This document shows, in pieces, positions 33,881 to 43,014 of a stretch of DNA of 64,000 nucleotides. Location: positions 1-64,000 of the forward strand of contig JABXKU010000005.1 of assembly GCA_013619105.1 (NCBI GenBank), written 5' to 3'. The DNA comes from Desulfuromonadales bacterium. GTDB taxonomy: Bacteria > Desulfobacterota > Desulfuromonadia > Desulfuromonadales > Syntrophotaleaceae. Every line of letters starts with the position of its first letter. Position 1 is the first letter of the stretch. Below the pieces are notes generated by a model. It was not told the DNA's origin. It saw nothing but the letters and a program-made list of their open reading frames with translations, and searched no databases. Both the position numbers and the translations under genes were made by a program.

Positions 33881-34683
33881 CAGGTGATAACCACGCCGGC
33901 ATATCCGACAACTTCGGCATTGTCACCGGTGGTTTCTCCAGAATTTCCGTAACGCACCAGAGTACCCTTACGGGCACCTAGTTCCCTGGCGGCAGCAAGC
34001 ATGACTACAGTGGGGACCACACCGCACATGCTAATCCCCTCGGCGGCTACCACCCGGTAAAGACCTTCGGCATCGAGGTCTAAAATCTTGTGCAGAGCCT
34101 GCATGTCCCTCTGACGAGCGGATTCAGCCGATTCAAAATGGGTCATATCGGAGCTGGCAACTAGCAACGTCGGCTCAGCTTGGGCTGCCAACAGCCGCCC
34201 GAGACTCTGGCCAAAATCAAGCAACGTTTGCAGAGGCGCATGGCCAAGACACACTGGAACCAGCCGTGCCTGAGGAGCCTTAATCTGAATGAAGGGCACC
34301 TGAACTTCTAAAGAGTGTTCGTAACGGTGAGCCAATTCATCGCCGGTAGCCTCACCGCATTCGGCGATAATCTGCCGGGCCAAACAGCTGTCGATGGGAA
34401 TATCCCCCAAGGGAGTCTGCCAGCTGCCTGCGGGATAAACCGCCTGTGCGGCTCCGTAACCGGTGTGATTAGGCCCAAGCAGCACAACCCGGCCGGGAAC
34501 CTTTACGCGACCAAAGGTCTGCCCAGCAATGGCCCCAGAGTAGACATAGCCGGCATGGGGCACCATGACGCCGACGGCCTGCTGGGGCTCAAGGTTCTGT
34601 TTTAAAAAGTTGCTGACCTGTTCGCGCAAGGCCTCTTTCTGACCGGCATAAAATTGTCCGGCCACAGCTGCCGTTCTGTGCAT
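33880..34683 (-). CDS. amrB: AmmeMemoRadiSam system protein B (Memo-like)
   Basis: The 267-residue Memo-family protein begins MHRTAAVAGQFYAG and has the conserved histidines in VPHAGYVYSGAIAG (about 41), LGPNHTGYG (about 69), YEHSLEVQVPF (about 120) and ASSDMTHFE (about 176). In prokaryotes Memo is usually encoded beside the AMMECR1 and radical SAM components of the AmmeMemoRadiSam system, but neither is adjacent here. Start ATG has GGGAGGAACC. The stop codon coincides with the end of repeat copy B, so the 3' flank has been rearranged; the protein itself looks complete. Confidence 0.9.
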   Translation of the reverse strand: MHRTAAVAGQFYAGQKEALREQVSNFLKQNLEPQQAVGVMVPHAGYVYSGAIAGQTFGRVKVPGRVVLLGPNHTGYGAAQAVYPAGSWQTPLGDIPIDSCLARQIIAECGEATGDELAHRYEHSLEVQVPFIQIKAPQARLVPVCLGHAPLQTLLDFGQSLGRLLAAQAEPTLLVASSDMTHFESAESARQRDMQALHKILDLDAEGLYRVVAAEGISMCGVVPTVVMLAAARELGARKGTLVRYGNSGETTGDNAEVVGYAGVVIT

Positions 34684-34740
34684 CGGTTCCTCCCGGCGTC
34701 GTCCTGCTATCAGCGGACGGGCAACAGACCTTCCACTCTT

Positions 34741-34816
34741 TAGTTTTCACCTGGAACGACCCTTTTCCCCGATGAAAACTGCGCTGTGTCCAGCCGAAGT
34801 TTCCAGATGGACATTC
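34741..34816 (-). repeat. Dispersed palindromic repeat, internally deleted fragment
   Basis: In minus orientation the terminal end AGTTTTCACCTGGAACGACC is joined, after CCCTTTTCCCC, directly to the opposite end GATGAAAACTGCGCTGTGTC and then AGTTTCCAGATGGACAT. The central hairpin region is absent. This is a deletion derivative about 75 bp long upstream of amrB. Confidence 0.7.
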
Positions 34817-34910
34817 CTTAGCTATTTTACCACCCCTTTAGTGATGAGCCAACCTGGAGCTTCTTGCACAGCAGGAACACTTCAACCATCGGGATTCTGG
34901 CGACCAAACA

Positions 34911-34942
34911 AAAAAAAGCCAGCTCGAAAGCTGGCTTTTCTT
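34911..34942 (-). terminator. Terminator downstream of tRNA-Cys
   Basis: AAAGCCAGCT and AGCTGGCTTT pair around a four-base loop, with a poly-A tract to the left (T's in the tRNA direction) and TTTTCTTTTA to the right. Confidence 0.9.
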
Positions 34943-34947
34943 TTATT

Positions 34948-35021
<74 letters not shown>

Positions 35022-35122
35022 TTAAGGACAAACTGTGGCTCCTCAAGAGCCCGGTATTGATATCAAATCGCTTTCCGAGTGTCAAGGGTAAAAACTTATA
35101 AATCTCCTCATCGAAGCAAAGA

Positions 35123-37177
35123 TTAGGATCCGGGATGAACACTCTCTAGCAGTTGCGGATATTGATGCTGCTGGTAAGGTACCTCATAATAAAGATTGCG
35201 CAATACCTTATGCATCGGGCTGCTCAAAGAAGCGTAAAGCTCGTTTTTGAGTCGGCCATAGCGATAACCCGAAACTTCGCTCAGAATTCCCTGAATTTTG
35301 GCGAATTGAGCGGCCGGTATGTCCTCCCCCATCTGTGGGTCAAGGACGATAACCCCTTCGCTGAAGTCGGCTTGGCCAAGGGCCAGCATCATCCGTTCAA
35401 GGAATTCTGCGCTGGTTTGGTTTTCTATCACCTGCAATACACGGTTCATAGCCAGAGCCTTGCGGTACATGCCCTCTTCCGTCCCACCGGCCTCCTGAAT
35501 AAAATTGACCAAGGAGTAGGCATTGGCCATAACCTGTGGGATGTCTTTATACATATGCCCAACGATAGTCGGGTAATTGCCTGAATTGCCCCCTGAACCG
35601 TTATGCTCGACAGCCAAATCCTTGAGCTGCCGCCCAATCTTGCTGGTGTAGTGGAAATAATCTTCGACCCGGCCATCCTGATTGGCCTGATAGGCCAGCT
35701 GCAGGATGCCGACGATATCAATGGGAAAGATTTCCACCGCCTGCAGTTGATAAGTAAAAAAGAGCTCGCTGGCCTGAGCACCTGTCGAATAGTCACCTAA
35801 TTTGCGATAGAGATCGGCCAATTCACCCGCTGCAAAAGCCGCTAAAAAATAGGCATTGTCCGGCACGATATCGATGTCGCTTTGGGCATGTTGTTCAAAC
35901 AGGGCAAGATATTTCAGAAGCGGACTTTCAGCGGGAAAGATCTGCCCATGCAGAACCGCCTGACGGGTCCCCTCGTAATAGCCGGACAGCATAATACTCA
36001 ACTTGGCCGTAGAATCCCAAAGTTTGTGCATGGCGGCCAGATAGTTTTTATACTCATAGAAACCAGCCGAGGTATATTTCCCACCGCGACCCCGCGCATA
36101 GGCCAATTGGTTATAGAGGTCAACAGCCTGGTCCAGTTGACGATCGGCCGTTGAGGGCAGTTCTTTAAAGAAAGGCTCGTTGGTTAATGGATCGTTGGCA
36201 TCACTGAGGCGCCTCGTAACATAGGTGGTAAAACCCATGTGCTGGCTGAGCACGGCGGCCTGCCCCTTACGGCTATCCGCCCATTTCCAGGCTAGGCGAT
36301 AAAAGGCTTCGGCCCGCTGGTATTTGGCGACCAGCTGATCTGGATTCTCTTCGCCCTCAAAAGCATTGCGGCTGGCGATGGCCTCTAGAAAGGCTACAGC
36401 GAAGTTGAGGTTGTAATTATCGGAATTGAGACCCCGCATCCGTTCCACCGTTGCTTCGACCACGGTCCCATAACCGTTCTCGACGGTCAGCTTGTCATTC
36501 ATCGACAATACGATCACCCCGAGGGAAGACAACCCGGGAATCTGCTCTTCGACAATGGCTCGACGAATAATCAGATGTGCCATGTTTTCATATAAGTAAG
36601 GAAGGCTTTTGACGAAACCGGCTTTACCCATCTCACGCTGGATACGCAGGTTGTCGACCTCCAGCCTAAGCACAACATTTTGCCACAGGTCATACACGGC
36701 GTTACAAAAGCCCTGGTCGTTCTGGGCATGCATTTGCTGGTAAGCAAAATACAAATGCAGCCAGAAGGCCACATCGGGCTGCTGCGCTTTGCCCGACAAG
36801 GTTTCCATCACAGATTGAGCATTCTCTAACTGCAACTCTTCGCCACTGGTGAGATAGAGACAGAACTCAGCCAATGAAAGATGATAATATTTCTTCCATT
36901 GCTTTCCTTCTGCGGTTAATTGCCCATCGATACGATCCTCTGCACCCGTCTTGATCTGCAGATCCTGTCGTAACTGGTCTCGGTACCCTTCCAGCGTCTG
37001 ACCGTACTCTGCTCCCTTTTCAGCAAGTAACTGCTGCAGGTCCTCTTGCGGATACCAACTGAAGCGATAGGTAACATCGAGCAGGTTATCCCATTGCCCC
37101 CCTGCTGTTTGGGACATGCCCAGCGTGGGAACCAGACAAACAAACAGTACAATCAAAATGACTCTGAACAATTTCAT
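35123..37177 (-). CDS. Large periplasmic helical (TPR-like) protein of an Exb/Tol-like operon
   Basis: From the ATG at 37177 (GAGGAAG upstream) the protein has 684 residues with a clear signal peptide (MKLFRVILIVLFVCLVPTLG, cleavage near MSQ). The rest is almost wholly alpha-helical with TPR-like elements such as YQRAEAFYRLAWKWADSR and AAFAAGELADLYRKLGDYST. No catalytic motif or membrane helix is seen after the signal. It is the last gene of the five-gene cluster, 11 bp after the TonB-like gene. I infer a periplasmic adaptor or scaffold driven by or docking to the motor. Related organisms have large TPR proteins beside ExbB/ExbD pairs, but I cannot name a characterised homologue. Confidence 0.7.
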   Translation of the reverse strand: MKLFRVILIVLFVCLVPTLGMSQTAGGQWDNLLDVTYRFSWYPQEDLQQLLAEKGAEYGQTLEGYRDQLRQDLQIKTGAEDRIDGQLTAEGKQWKKYYHLSLAEFCLYLTSGEELQLENAQSVMETLSGKAQQPDVAFWLHLYFAYQQMHAQNDQGFCNAVYDLWQNVVLRLEVDNLRIQREMGKAGFVKSLPYLYENMAHLIIRRAIVEEQIPGLSSLGVIVLSMNDKLTVENGYGTVVEATVERMRGLNSDNYNLNFAVAFLEAIASRNAFEGEENPDQLVAKYQRAEAFYRLAWKWADSRKGQAAVLSQHMGFTTYVTRRLSDANDPLTNEPFFKELPSTADRQLDQAVDLYNQLAYARGRGGKYTSAGFYEYKNYLAAMHKLWDSTAKLSIMLSGYYEGTRQAVLHGQIFPAESPLLKYLALFEQHAQSDIDIVPDNAYFLAAFAAGELADLYRKLGDYSTGAQASELFFTYQLQAVEIFPIDIVGILQLAYQANQDGRVEDYFHYTSKIGRQLKDLAVEHNGSGGNSGNYPTIVGHMYKDIPQVMANAYSLVNFIQEAGGTEEGMYRKALAMNRVLQVIENQTSAEFLERMMLALGQADFSEGVIVLDPQMGEDIPAAQFAKIQGILSEVSGYRYGRLKNELYASLSSPMHKVLRNLYYEVPYQQHQYPQLLESVHPGS

Positions 37178-37188
37178 AGGCTTCCTCA

Positions 37189-38622
37189 CTATTCGGAATG
37201 GTTGATACATTCTATAGCTGAAAGTAACGCGGCACATCGGTCAGCAAAGTTTTGTGGATTGTAGATCCGCATCCACACGGTTTGTCCGGTTTCCACATTT
37301 TTAATATCAAACTTCATCTGCCCACAGGGATACACAATGTTGGAGTCTAGGCGAATAGCCAGTTCGGTACGCAAACGGTCCTCTTCGCTCTGGTCGACAC
37401 AGGCGGCCAGCTGATTAAGGCTGACAAACAGATTTGGATCACCGGAAGCTTCACCATCTCCGACAAAGTTTACAGCACTACTGGGAGGACCACCGCCACC
37501 GGTTGTCTCCAGAGAGCTGGATACGGCGGGCACACCCTGTCCAGAAGCAGTGGGCAATTGAACCGAAACCGCTGCTGAAGGTCCGGAAAAGCCGCCAATT
37601 TCACCACTGACCGAAGGGGCAGCAGGCTGGGTACCGGAGGTTGCATAGCTTCCGCCTACCTGACCTACCGCAGCAATCTTGACGGGGCTCTGTCCCGGTT
37701 CAGGAGCAAAGGAGCGACCAGCTCGAGCCACGGCGTGCCCTCCCTGACTGCGCGGTATGGAAAAATCACTACGGGACCGGCTGGTGCTCGGTAAGTCGAC
37801 CGTTGTTCCCGAAGCAGTCGGGGCAAACTGTTTGCTTTGTACCAGAGCCGGCTGGCCGGAGGCACTCGGCTTTAAACTGTAATCAACGGCTGGGGTGGCC
37901 CTGGGCGTAACCACAAGACTTTCCTTTGAACGACTTCCTAGTACCGGCCGCACAGAGACCAAACGGGGCTGCGAAGTTGTGGTGACCGTGTATTGATTGG
38001 CCTGACGAGATGGTGCTGGGGTCGTCAGCACCGGAGCCTGCCGTACAGGAACCGCTAAGGTAACGGTTTTTCGCGGCATCAATATCGGCTTTTCAACAGG
38101 GCGCACCACCTTGGCTGGTGTTTTGCGGGGCCTAGGAAGCACCTTTGCAGGCGGCAAGGAAAGTATCTTCGGGGGCTGCTGCACCTTTTTAACAACAGGC
38201 TTCGGCGGCACAGGCTGCCTAACTTGAACCGGCAGGGGTTCAGGCTGGGTTTGAACCTTTATCGGTGTGGCCACTGGGGGAGGTTCGACCAGGGGTTCTT
38301 CCAACATCCTGAGGACAATCTCAACTGGCTCTGGAACAGGAGTTTCAACCAAAGGAGGTTCTGGAAGGATAACCAGACCAAAAATAAGCAGCATCAATAG
38401 TGCGGTCAGTACCACTAAAACCGCCTGCATAGCAGGAAAGTCTTCCCTCAGAATGGTGGCAAATATAACTGTGAACGGACGAAATATCCAATTGGTTCGC
38501 CGCTCGGGAAAGGCCACTGCCTTTGACGCACAACGCCGGTCGACATAGATGTCGCTGCAGGCACGGGGCATCGGCACCTGGCAAACTCCCCATCCGTAAA
38601 GGCTCTCCTTGCCAAATTCCAT
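37189..38622 (-). CDS. Proline-rich TonB/TolA-like single-pass membrane protein
   Basis: This 477-residue protein has a cytoplasmic N-terminus of about 70 residues with three cysteines (C14, C22 and C31), one membrane helix (AVLVVLTALLMLLIFGLVIL, about 67-86), and a long Pro/Lys/Val-rich stalk (88-215; PPKPVVKKVQQPPKIL). Next comes a Ser/Gly-rich linker (215-385) and a compact C-terminal part with four cysteines (LAACVDQ, YPCGQMKF, DRCAALL, IECINH). The topology is that of TonB or TolA, but the C-terminal part does not look like a TonB CTD. Its start is two bases beyond the ExbD-like stop, with GAGGAAGG inside the preceding gene. Likely role: transmitting motor force to a periplasmic or outer-membrane partner. 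Confidence 0.65.
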   Translation of the reverse strand: MEFGKESLYGWGVCQVPMPRACSDIYVDRRCASKAVAFPERRTNWIFRPFTVIFATILREDFPAMQAVLVVLTALLMLLIFGLVILPEPPLVETPVPEPVEIVLRMLEEPLVEPPPVATPIKVQTQPEPLPVQVRQPVPPKPVVKKVQQPPKILSLPPAKVLPRPRKTPAKVVRPVEKPILMPRKTVTLAVPVRQAPVLTTPAPSRQANQYTVTTTSQPRLVSVRPVLGSRSKESLVVTPRATPAVDYSLKPSASGQPALVQSKQFAPTASGTTVDLPSTSRSRSDFSIPRSQGGHAVARAGRSFAPEPGQSPVKIAAVGQVGGSYATSGTQPAAPSVSGEIGGFSGPSAAVSVQLPTASGQGVPAVSSSLETTGGGGPPSSAVNFVGDGEASGDPNLFVSLNQLAACVDQSEEDRLRTELAIRLDSNIVYPCGQMKFDIKNVETGQTVWMRIYNPQNFADRCAALLSAIECINHSE

Positions 38623-38624
38623 GG

Positions 38625-39095
38625 CTAAGGGCCTTCCTCGAGAATTTCCGGCTGCACCACCGCCTCGCCGTACTCTTTACCCCATACCTTGGCCATAGAA
38701 CCGGCAGCGTAGAGCAAGTCTTGGGTAAGCGAGGTCTTTTCAGGCAATAAAATAGGCCGGATATTTCGAGCTTTTAAATTTGCTAACTCACCCAAAAGTT
38801 GCTCGGCAGCCAGCAGCTTTACTTCCTCACCATCCACCTGACTCGCTAGGCCGAAACGAGCTATTTTATAGGGTACCGGATACTCTTTCGAAACGGGATG
38901 CACCTGAAGTTCCCAGACTTCCCGTAACTGACCCAGAGCCCCAAGTTGTTGACTTTCCGGAACCACAGGCACATCCATTTCAGAGAAACGAATAGTGACA
39001 CTGTCAGCCACCGGAATGGTACTCAGGCTTATCAACAGTAGAAAGGCTAAGTCGGTAAAAGAAAAGAGCCAAGTTTGACCGTTATTATTTTTCAT
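38625..39095 (-). CDS. ExbD/TolR-like biopolymer-transport protein (divergent)
   Basis: The 156-residue protein has a short cytoplasmic N-terminus, one membrane helix beginning SFTDLAFLLLISLSTIP with the ion-path aspartate (D15) in the position used by ExbD/TolR/MotB, and a periplasmic domain. The end (RPILLPEKTSLTQDLLYAAG, then KVWGKEYGEAVVQP) echoes the ExbD dimerisation domain. It lies 18 bp downstream of the ExbB-like gene. The family match is weaker than for the channel subunit; order and topology support it. Confidence 0.68.
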   Translation of the reverse strand: MKNNNGQTWLFSFTDLAFLLLISLSTIPVADSVTIRFSEMDVPVVPESQQLGALGQLREVWELQVHPVSKEYPVPYKIARFGLASQVDGEEVKLLAAEQLLGELANLKARNIRPILLPEKTSLTQDLLYAAGSMAKVWGKEYGEAVVQPEILEEGP

Positions 39096-39113
39096 CCTGC
39101 ACCTATACTCCGA

Positions 39114-39758
39114 TTAGTCCTGATCAAATTTGGCGACGGCCGCCAGCCCCTGATCGATGCGCTTGTGCAACAGACCATAAAAAACTTTTTTAAGGAACTC
39201 AAGGATAGTGAAGCAAACCAATCCTATAAAAGTCGTATACAGAGCTGTAGCAATACCTGCGATGGCCAAATCACTCTTTAGGGTGCCGCTATTTGACAGA
39301 AAGTGAACGACCATACCGATGATGGTCCCGATAAACCCCAACGGGGGCATCAGATTGGCCATCATGCCGATAGGTGAAAGGAATTTCTCCTCAAAATAAC
39401 GTTCACTGAACTGAAAAGCAGCATCTCGGATAAAGGCATCAGGCGGAATGACCTTTTCCGAAGCCGGGTTTTTATCGTTCTCATTCAAATAATGTTGTTT
39501 AGCTTTGTCAAAAAAGGACGCGGCGATGATCATCACCGGAGTGCGCAAATTAGCGGGCAAATTATGCAGCTGTTTGCGGTTCTTAATGACCTTAAAATCA
39601 AAAGAGGCTAGCGCACAGAAAGAAATGTAGCACTTGATGATCGCAAATCCGAATACGCAAAGCATGATGAAGTAGACGGTTACCTGCAACAGACCGGAAT
39701 AGGTGTTAATAAGATAGGTCAAGGTATTGATGATTGATTCGGATAGGGCATTAAACAT
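39114..39758 (-). CDS. MotA/TolQ/ExbB-family proton-channel protein
   Basis: The 214-residue protein has three membrane helices: LLQVTVYFIMLCVFGFAII (about 22-42), ANLMPPLGFIGTIIGMVVHF (about 132-152) and IAGIATALYTTFIGLVCFTI (about 165-185). Between the first two is a cytoplasmic loop of about 85 residues. The block PPLGFIGTIIGMV followed by GIATALYTTFIGL is the ExbB/TolQ signature. With the ExbD-like protein it should form an inner-membrane ion-driven stator. It is the second gene of the cluster, 46 bp after the lipoprotein. Confidence 0.85.
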   Translation of the reverse strand: MFNALSESIINTLTYLINTYSGLLQVTVYFIMLCVFGFAIIKCYISFCALASFDFKVIKNRKQLHNLPANLRTPVMIIAASFFDKAKQHYLNENDKNPASEKVIPPDAFIRDAAFQFSERYFEEKFLSPIGMMANLMPPLGFIGTIIGMVVHFLSNSGTLKSDLAIAGIATALYTTFIGLVCFTILEFLKKVFYGLLHKRIDQGLAAVAKFDQD

Positions 39759-39804
39759 GTCTTGTTAGTCCCCTTAACTGCTGCTGTTGAAATTCGAAAT
39801 GATA

Positions 39805-40344
39805 TTAATTGATTAGCTTTGAACGCAGATTTTGAGCAGCCTTGCCAAGCGTCGCAAATTCCATATCGCGGCTATCGATCATAGCTGTTTGGATAGAAAC
39901 ATCCTTGCGATAGCGTTTGTCGTAAATCTTTAGCAGCTTGCGTGCTTGACCGATACTTCCTGTTTCATACAAGGCATAGGCACTCAATAGATTCACCTTG
40001 GCCACCTCAAGACGGGTTTCCAGGTTCTGCAAAGCCTCGCCGTCGTTAAGGATAGGCATGACGTGGACTTCTACGTAACGAGCCACTTCGCAACGAAACC
40101 CTTCGCGCTGACAACCAGCGGTTTCTTCGTCTGGCTGACGGGGCGGGCGGTGACTTTGCAAGTCGACTACGGTAGTTCTAAAGTTGATCAAATTCTGTTT
40201 GACATCTTTCAGATACTGGGTCTTTTGTATGGTATTCATGTGACCCAACACCAGTTGTTCCGACCAATTGGCCTTGTTGCAACCGCTGCAACCGGACAAC
40301 AAAAGTACGCTAAGGCCCACTATCAGCAGAATGGTCTTCTTCAT
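39805..40344 (-). CDS. Lipoprotein, first gene of the Exb/Tol-like operon
   Basis: From the ATG at 40344 (AAGGAG eight bases upstream) the protein has 179 residues. Its lipoprotein signal (ILLIVGLSVLLLSGC) puts the lipidated cysteine near residue 19, followed by a second cysteine (SGCNKA). The mature part is helical, with a cysteine pair in AGCQREGFRCEVARY and a TPR-like helix pair at the end (LLSAYALYETGSIGQARKLL). No family is recognised. By position it would be an envelope-anchored partner of the motor complex. Confidence 0.7.
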   Translation of the reverse strand: MKKTILLIVGLSVLLLSGCSGCNKANWSEQLVLGHMNTIQKTQYLKDVKQNLINFRTTVVDLQSHRPPRQPDEETAGCQREGFRCEVARYVEVHVMPILNDGEALQNLETRLEVAKVNLLSAYALYETGSIGQARKLLKIYDKRYRKDVSIQTAMIDSRDMEFATLGKAAQNLRSKLIN

Positions 40345-40599
40345 CAATACGCTCCTTAATCGGCATTTGATAAAACATTTTTTTACATACCCGGCATCGT
40401 CAAACTACGATGTCTCATCCGGAACTAGTATCTAGAAACCTGGGTAAAGAATAAACCATTTAACAGCAATTTCCATGCCTCGACAGACAAAAACTTTCGA
40501 ATTTCAAATTTTTTCATTTCCCAGGATGCATGTGACCACAAGGCCATAAGATAAAAACTTGAACAGATTTCTTTTTTACGGAAATCCCAACATATGCGC

Positions 40600-42765
40600 C
40601 TAACGGCCCATTTCTGTAGTTTTTGTCAAACGATTGCCAAAGGACTCACGCCCCCTCAAGTCGCCTAGAATCTGCACCGCTTCACCAACAAACAGATCTT
40701 TTTCTATACGCGCCAACCAACCATCCCCTATTGGCTCCTCCTCCACCTGCTTCTCAGACTTAACCGCTGCATCCATCTGTTGAGCATTTATAAGCTCGCT
40801 GTGTTCTTGCCATAGATCGGCCAAATCCAGGGAGCGTGCCGTAATTCCACCTCGATCCTGACTTCGTTTACGTAGCTCTGTCAGGACCTTAAAGCGAGGA
40901 GAGCTGGCAAGTCTCTTTTGGCTGGCTGCTCGTAAAGCATCAACATCAAAAGAGGCTGCTTGCCAGGGCGTATAGGAAACCGGTGCAATGGTATCCCATG
41001 GCAGAGCATAATCGGTATACCGCTCTCCACTCTGGACAAAGGGCAGCGGATCGGGAAGCAAGATATCCGGTTCAACCCCCTGCACTTGTGTAGAACCACC
41101 ACTAACACGATAAAATTTTTGCAATGTTAATTTCATGGCACCCAGGGGACGATACTCATCCATGCTCTTCGGCGGTAAAGCGCGGTCAAGGTTAAGAACT
41201 GTCTGCACGGTTCCTTTGCCATGAGTGACATGGTCACCAACCACCAGGGCCCGACGATAGTCCTGTAGAGCGGCCGCAAGAATTTCAGAGGCGGAAGCAC
41301 TGAAGCGATTGACCAGAACAATCATTGGGCCATCGAAAGCGACCCCCGGATCCTTGTCCTTAAGTACCGCAATGCGCCCAGCACTGTCTCTGACCTGTAC
41401 CACAGGCCCCTGGTTGACGAAGAGCCCGGCAATCTGTACGGCATCGGTCAGGGCGCCACCTCCATTATTACGCAAATCGATGACCAGACCATCGATTTGG
41501 CTACCACTTAGCTTCTCCAGAGCCGCCCGAACGTCATCAGTGCAATTGCGCGGTGTACTGTCTTGGTCATGGTCGAAAAAATCTCGATAAAAGGTGGGAA
41601 TGCGGATATAACCGAAGTTTCCTCCACGCTCGGCAGGCCCCTTAAGCAGAGTCGAACGGACAAATGATTCCTGAATCTGTACGACATCTCGAACAATTGG
41701 AATAACCTGTTGAATACCAGCAGGCTTTCGCACAGTGAGACGCACTTCTGTACCTTTTTTACCCCGAATGAGACGGACGGCATCCCGCAACCTGGAATCT
41801 ACAATATCAATGGGCTCGGCAGTTCCCTGAGCGACCTTCAGGATAACATCCTCTGCCTGCAACTGCCCCTGGCGGAAGGCTGGGCTGCCCGGGATGATGC
41901 TTATAACCTTGATAAACCCATCATCCTGTTGCAGGGTGGCACCGATCCCTTCCAATGATCCTTTCATGCTGATTTCGAACTCTTCTTCCTCCGCCGGCGC
42001 AAGATAATTAGTATGCGGATCGAAGGCGCGACACACGGCGTCGAAATAGCGATCGACATACTCCCGTTGTGTAATCTGCCGCAATCGTAACAGCAACTGT
42101 TCCATCGATTTCAAAACCTTATCGCTGGCTGTAGCCATTAACTTGGTATCGATACGATACTCACTCGGCATCTCAGTCGCCTTTGATACTGCTTTATCCT
42201 GTTCCTCCAGCAACGTTAGATAACGGCTAAATACCTGATATTTTAACACTTTGCGCCAACGCTCACGCAATTCAGAGCGATTCTGACAATAACCCAGCTT
42301 TTCTGGATCAATCTGCAAGGTCTCGCGGGTGCGAAACTGAAATCCGTCGGCCATAATCTGACGAATGAGTATTTCAGCCTCGTCGATGCGTTTCCGATGC
42401 AAAACGGCACTGACCTCAGGCAACTCCAAGTAGCCACTAAGCACCTCATTATCGACCTTCTGTTCATAGGCCTGCAATCTCAACACATCTTCTTTAAGCA
42501 GAAACCGCTTCTGACTGTCAAGCTGTTGCAGGTAAAGCTTAAAAGCCGCCGCGGAGAACTGGTCGTCAAGGGCCTGATCGCGATAGTGATTCTGAGTCAA
42601 CTGTTGAGAAAGCAAATAAGCCAGCAAGCGCTGACGGTTGATCTCAAAGCTTTCGGCATCCCGAGAAACACCAGCCGAACTTGAACCCACCCCAAGCAGC
42701 ATTAGGCCGACCAGCAAAACGATCAATGAGCGAAGCACAAAGTTAGAGGAACGGAACATATTCAT
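40600..42765 (-). CDS. prc: Tail-specific (C-terminal processing) protease, S41 family
   Basis: From the ATG at 42765 this 721-residue periplasmic protease has a signal segment (LRSLIVLLVGLMLLGVGSSS), an N-terminal helical domain, a PDZ domain (ISMKGSLEGIGATLQQDDGF to about 335) and the S41 catalytic core. The serine sits in NRFSASASEILAAALQDY (about 475) and the lysine in GDHVTHGKGTVQ (about 498). Length matches E. coli Prc rather than short CtpA. Prc processes C-termini of envelope proteins and degrades peptidoglycan hydrolases. It follows no operon partner. Confidence 0.94.
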   Translation of the reverse strand: MNMFRSSNFVLRSLIVLLVGLMLLGVGSSSAGVSRDAESFEINRQRLLAYLLSQQLTQNHYRDQALDDQFSAAAFKLYLQQLDSQKRFLLKEDVLRLQAYEQKVDNEVLSGYLELPEVSAVLHRKRIDEAEILIRQIMADGFQFRTRETLQIDPEKLGYCQNRSELRERWRKVLKYQVFSRYLTLLEEQDKAVSKATEMPSEYRIDTKLMATASDKVLKSMEQLLLRLRQITQREYVDRYFDAVCRAFDPHTNYLAPAEEEEFEISMKGSLEGIGATLQQDDGFIKVISIIPGSPAFRQGQLQAEDVILKVAQGTAEPIDIVDSRLRDAVRLIRGKKGTEVRLTVRKPAGIQQVIPIVRDVVQIQESFVRSTLLKGPAERGGNFGYIRIPTFYRDFFDHDQDSTPRNCTDDVRAALEKLSGSQIDGLVIDLRNNGGGALTDAVQIAGLFVNQGPVVQVRDSAGRIAVLKDKDPGVAFDGPMIVLVNRFSASASEILAAALQDYRRALVVGDHVTHGKGTVQTVLNLDRALPPKSMDEYRPLGAMKLTLQKFYRVSGGSTQVQGVEPDILLPDPLPFVQSGERYTDYALPWDTIAPVSYTPWQAASFDVDALRAASQKRLASSPRFKVLTELRKRSQDRGGITARSLDLADLWQEHSELINAQQMDAAVKSEKQVEEEPIGDGWLARIEKDLFVGEAVQILGDLRGRESFGNRLTKTTEMGR

Positions 42766-42935
42766 AACGGAATCCTGATAGTTCAAAAGGAATGAGGGCC
42801 TGGAATAAAACCATTAAATGCGACCTGCACTATATAGTCCAATAAGTGGTTCAGGGAAATGCACAAAAGGACCAATGGCCTTGTTTAGCAACCGAATACT
42901 CCATACGGAGCCAAAAAGGGGAAAGTATTGACAAC

Positions 42936-42963
42936 TTGACTAAGTATACCGCTTTGCTAGAAT
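42936..42963 (+). promoter_or_regulatory. Candidate promoter of the cytochrome P460 gene
   Basis: TTGACT (42936-42941) and TAGAAT (42958-42963) are spaced by 16 bases, about 50 bases before the start codon. A further TTGACA lies just upstream. Confidence 0.45.
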
Positions 42964-43014
42964 TCATCCAAGCTTCCAGTCAATTTGGACCGACTTTCCA
43001 AGGAGATGACCACC

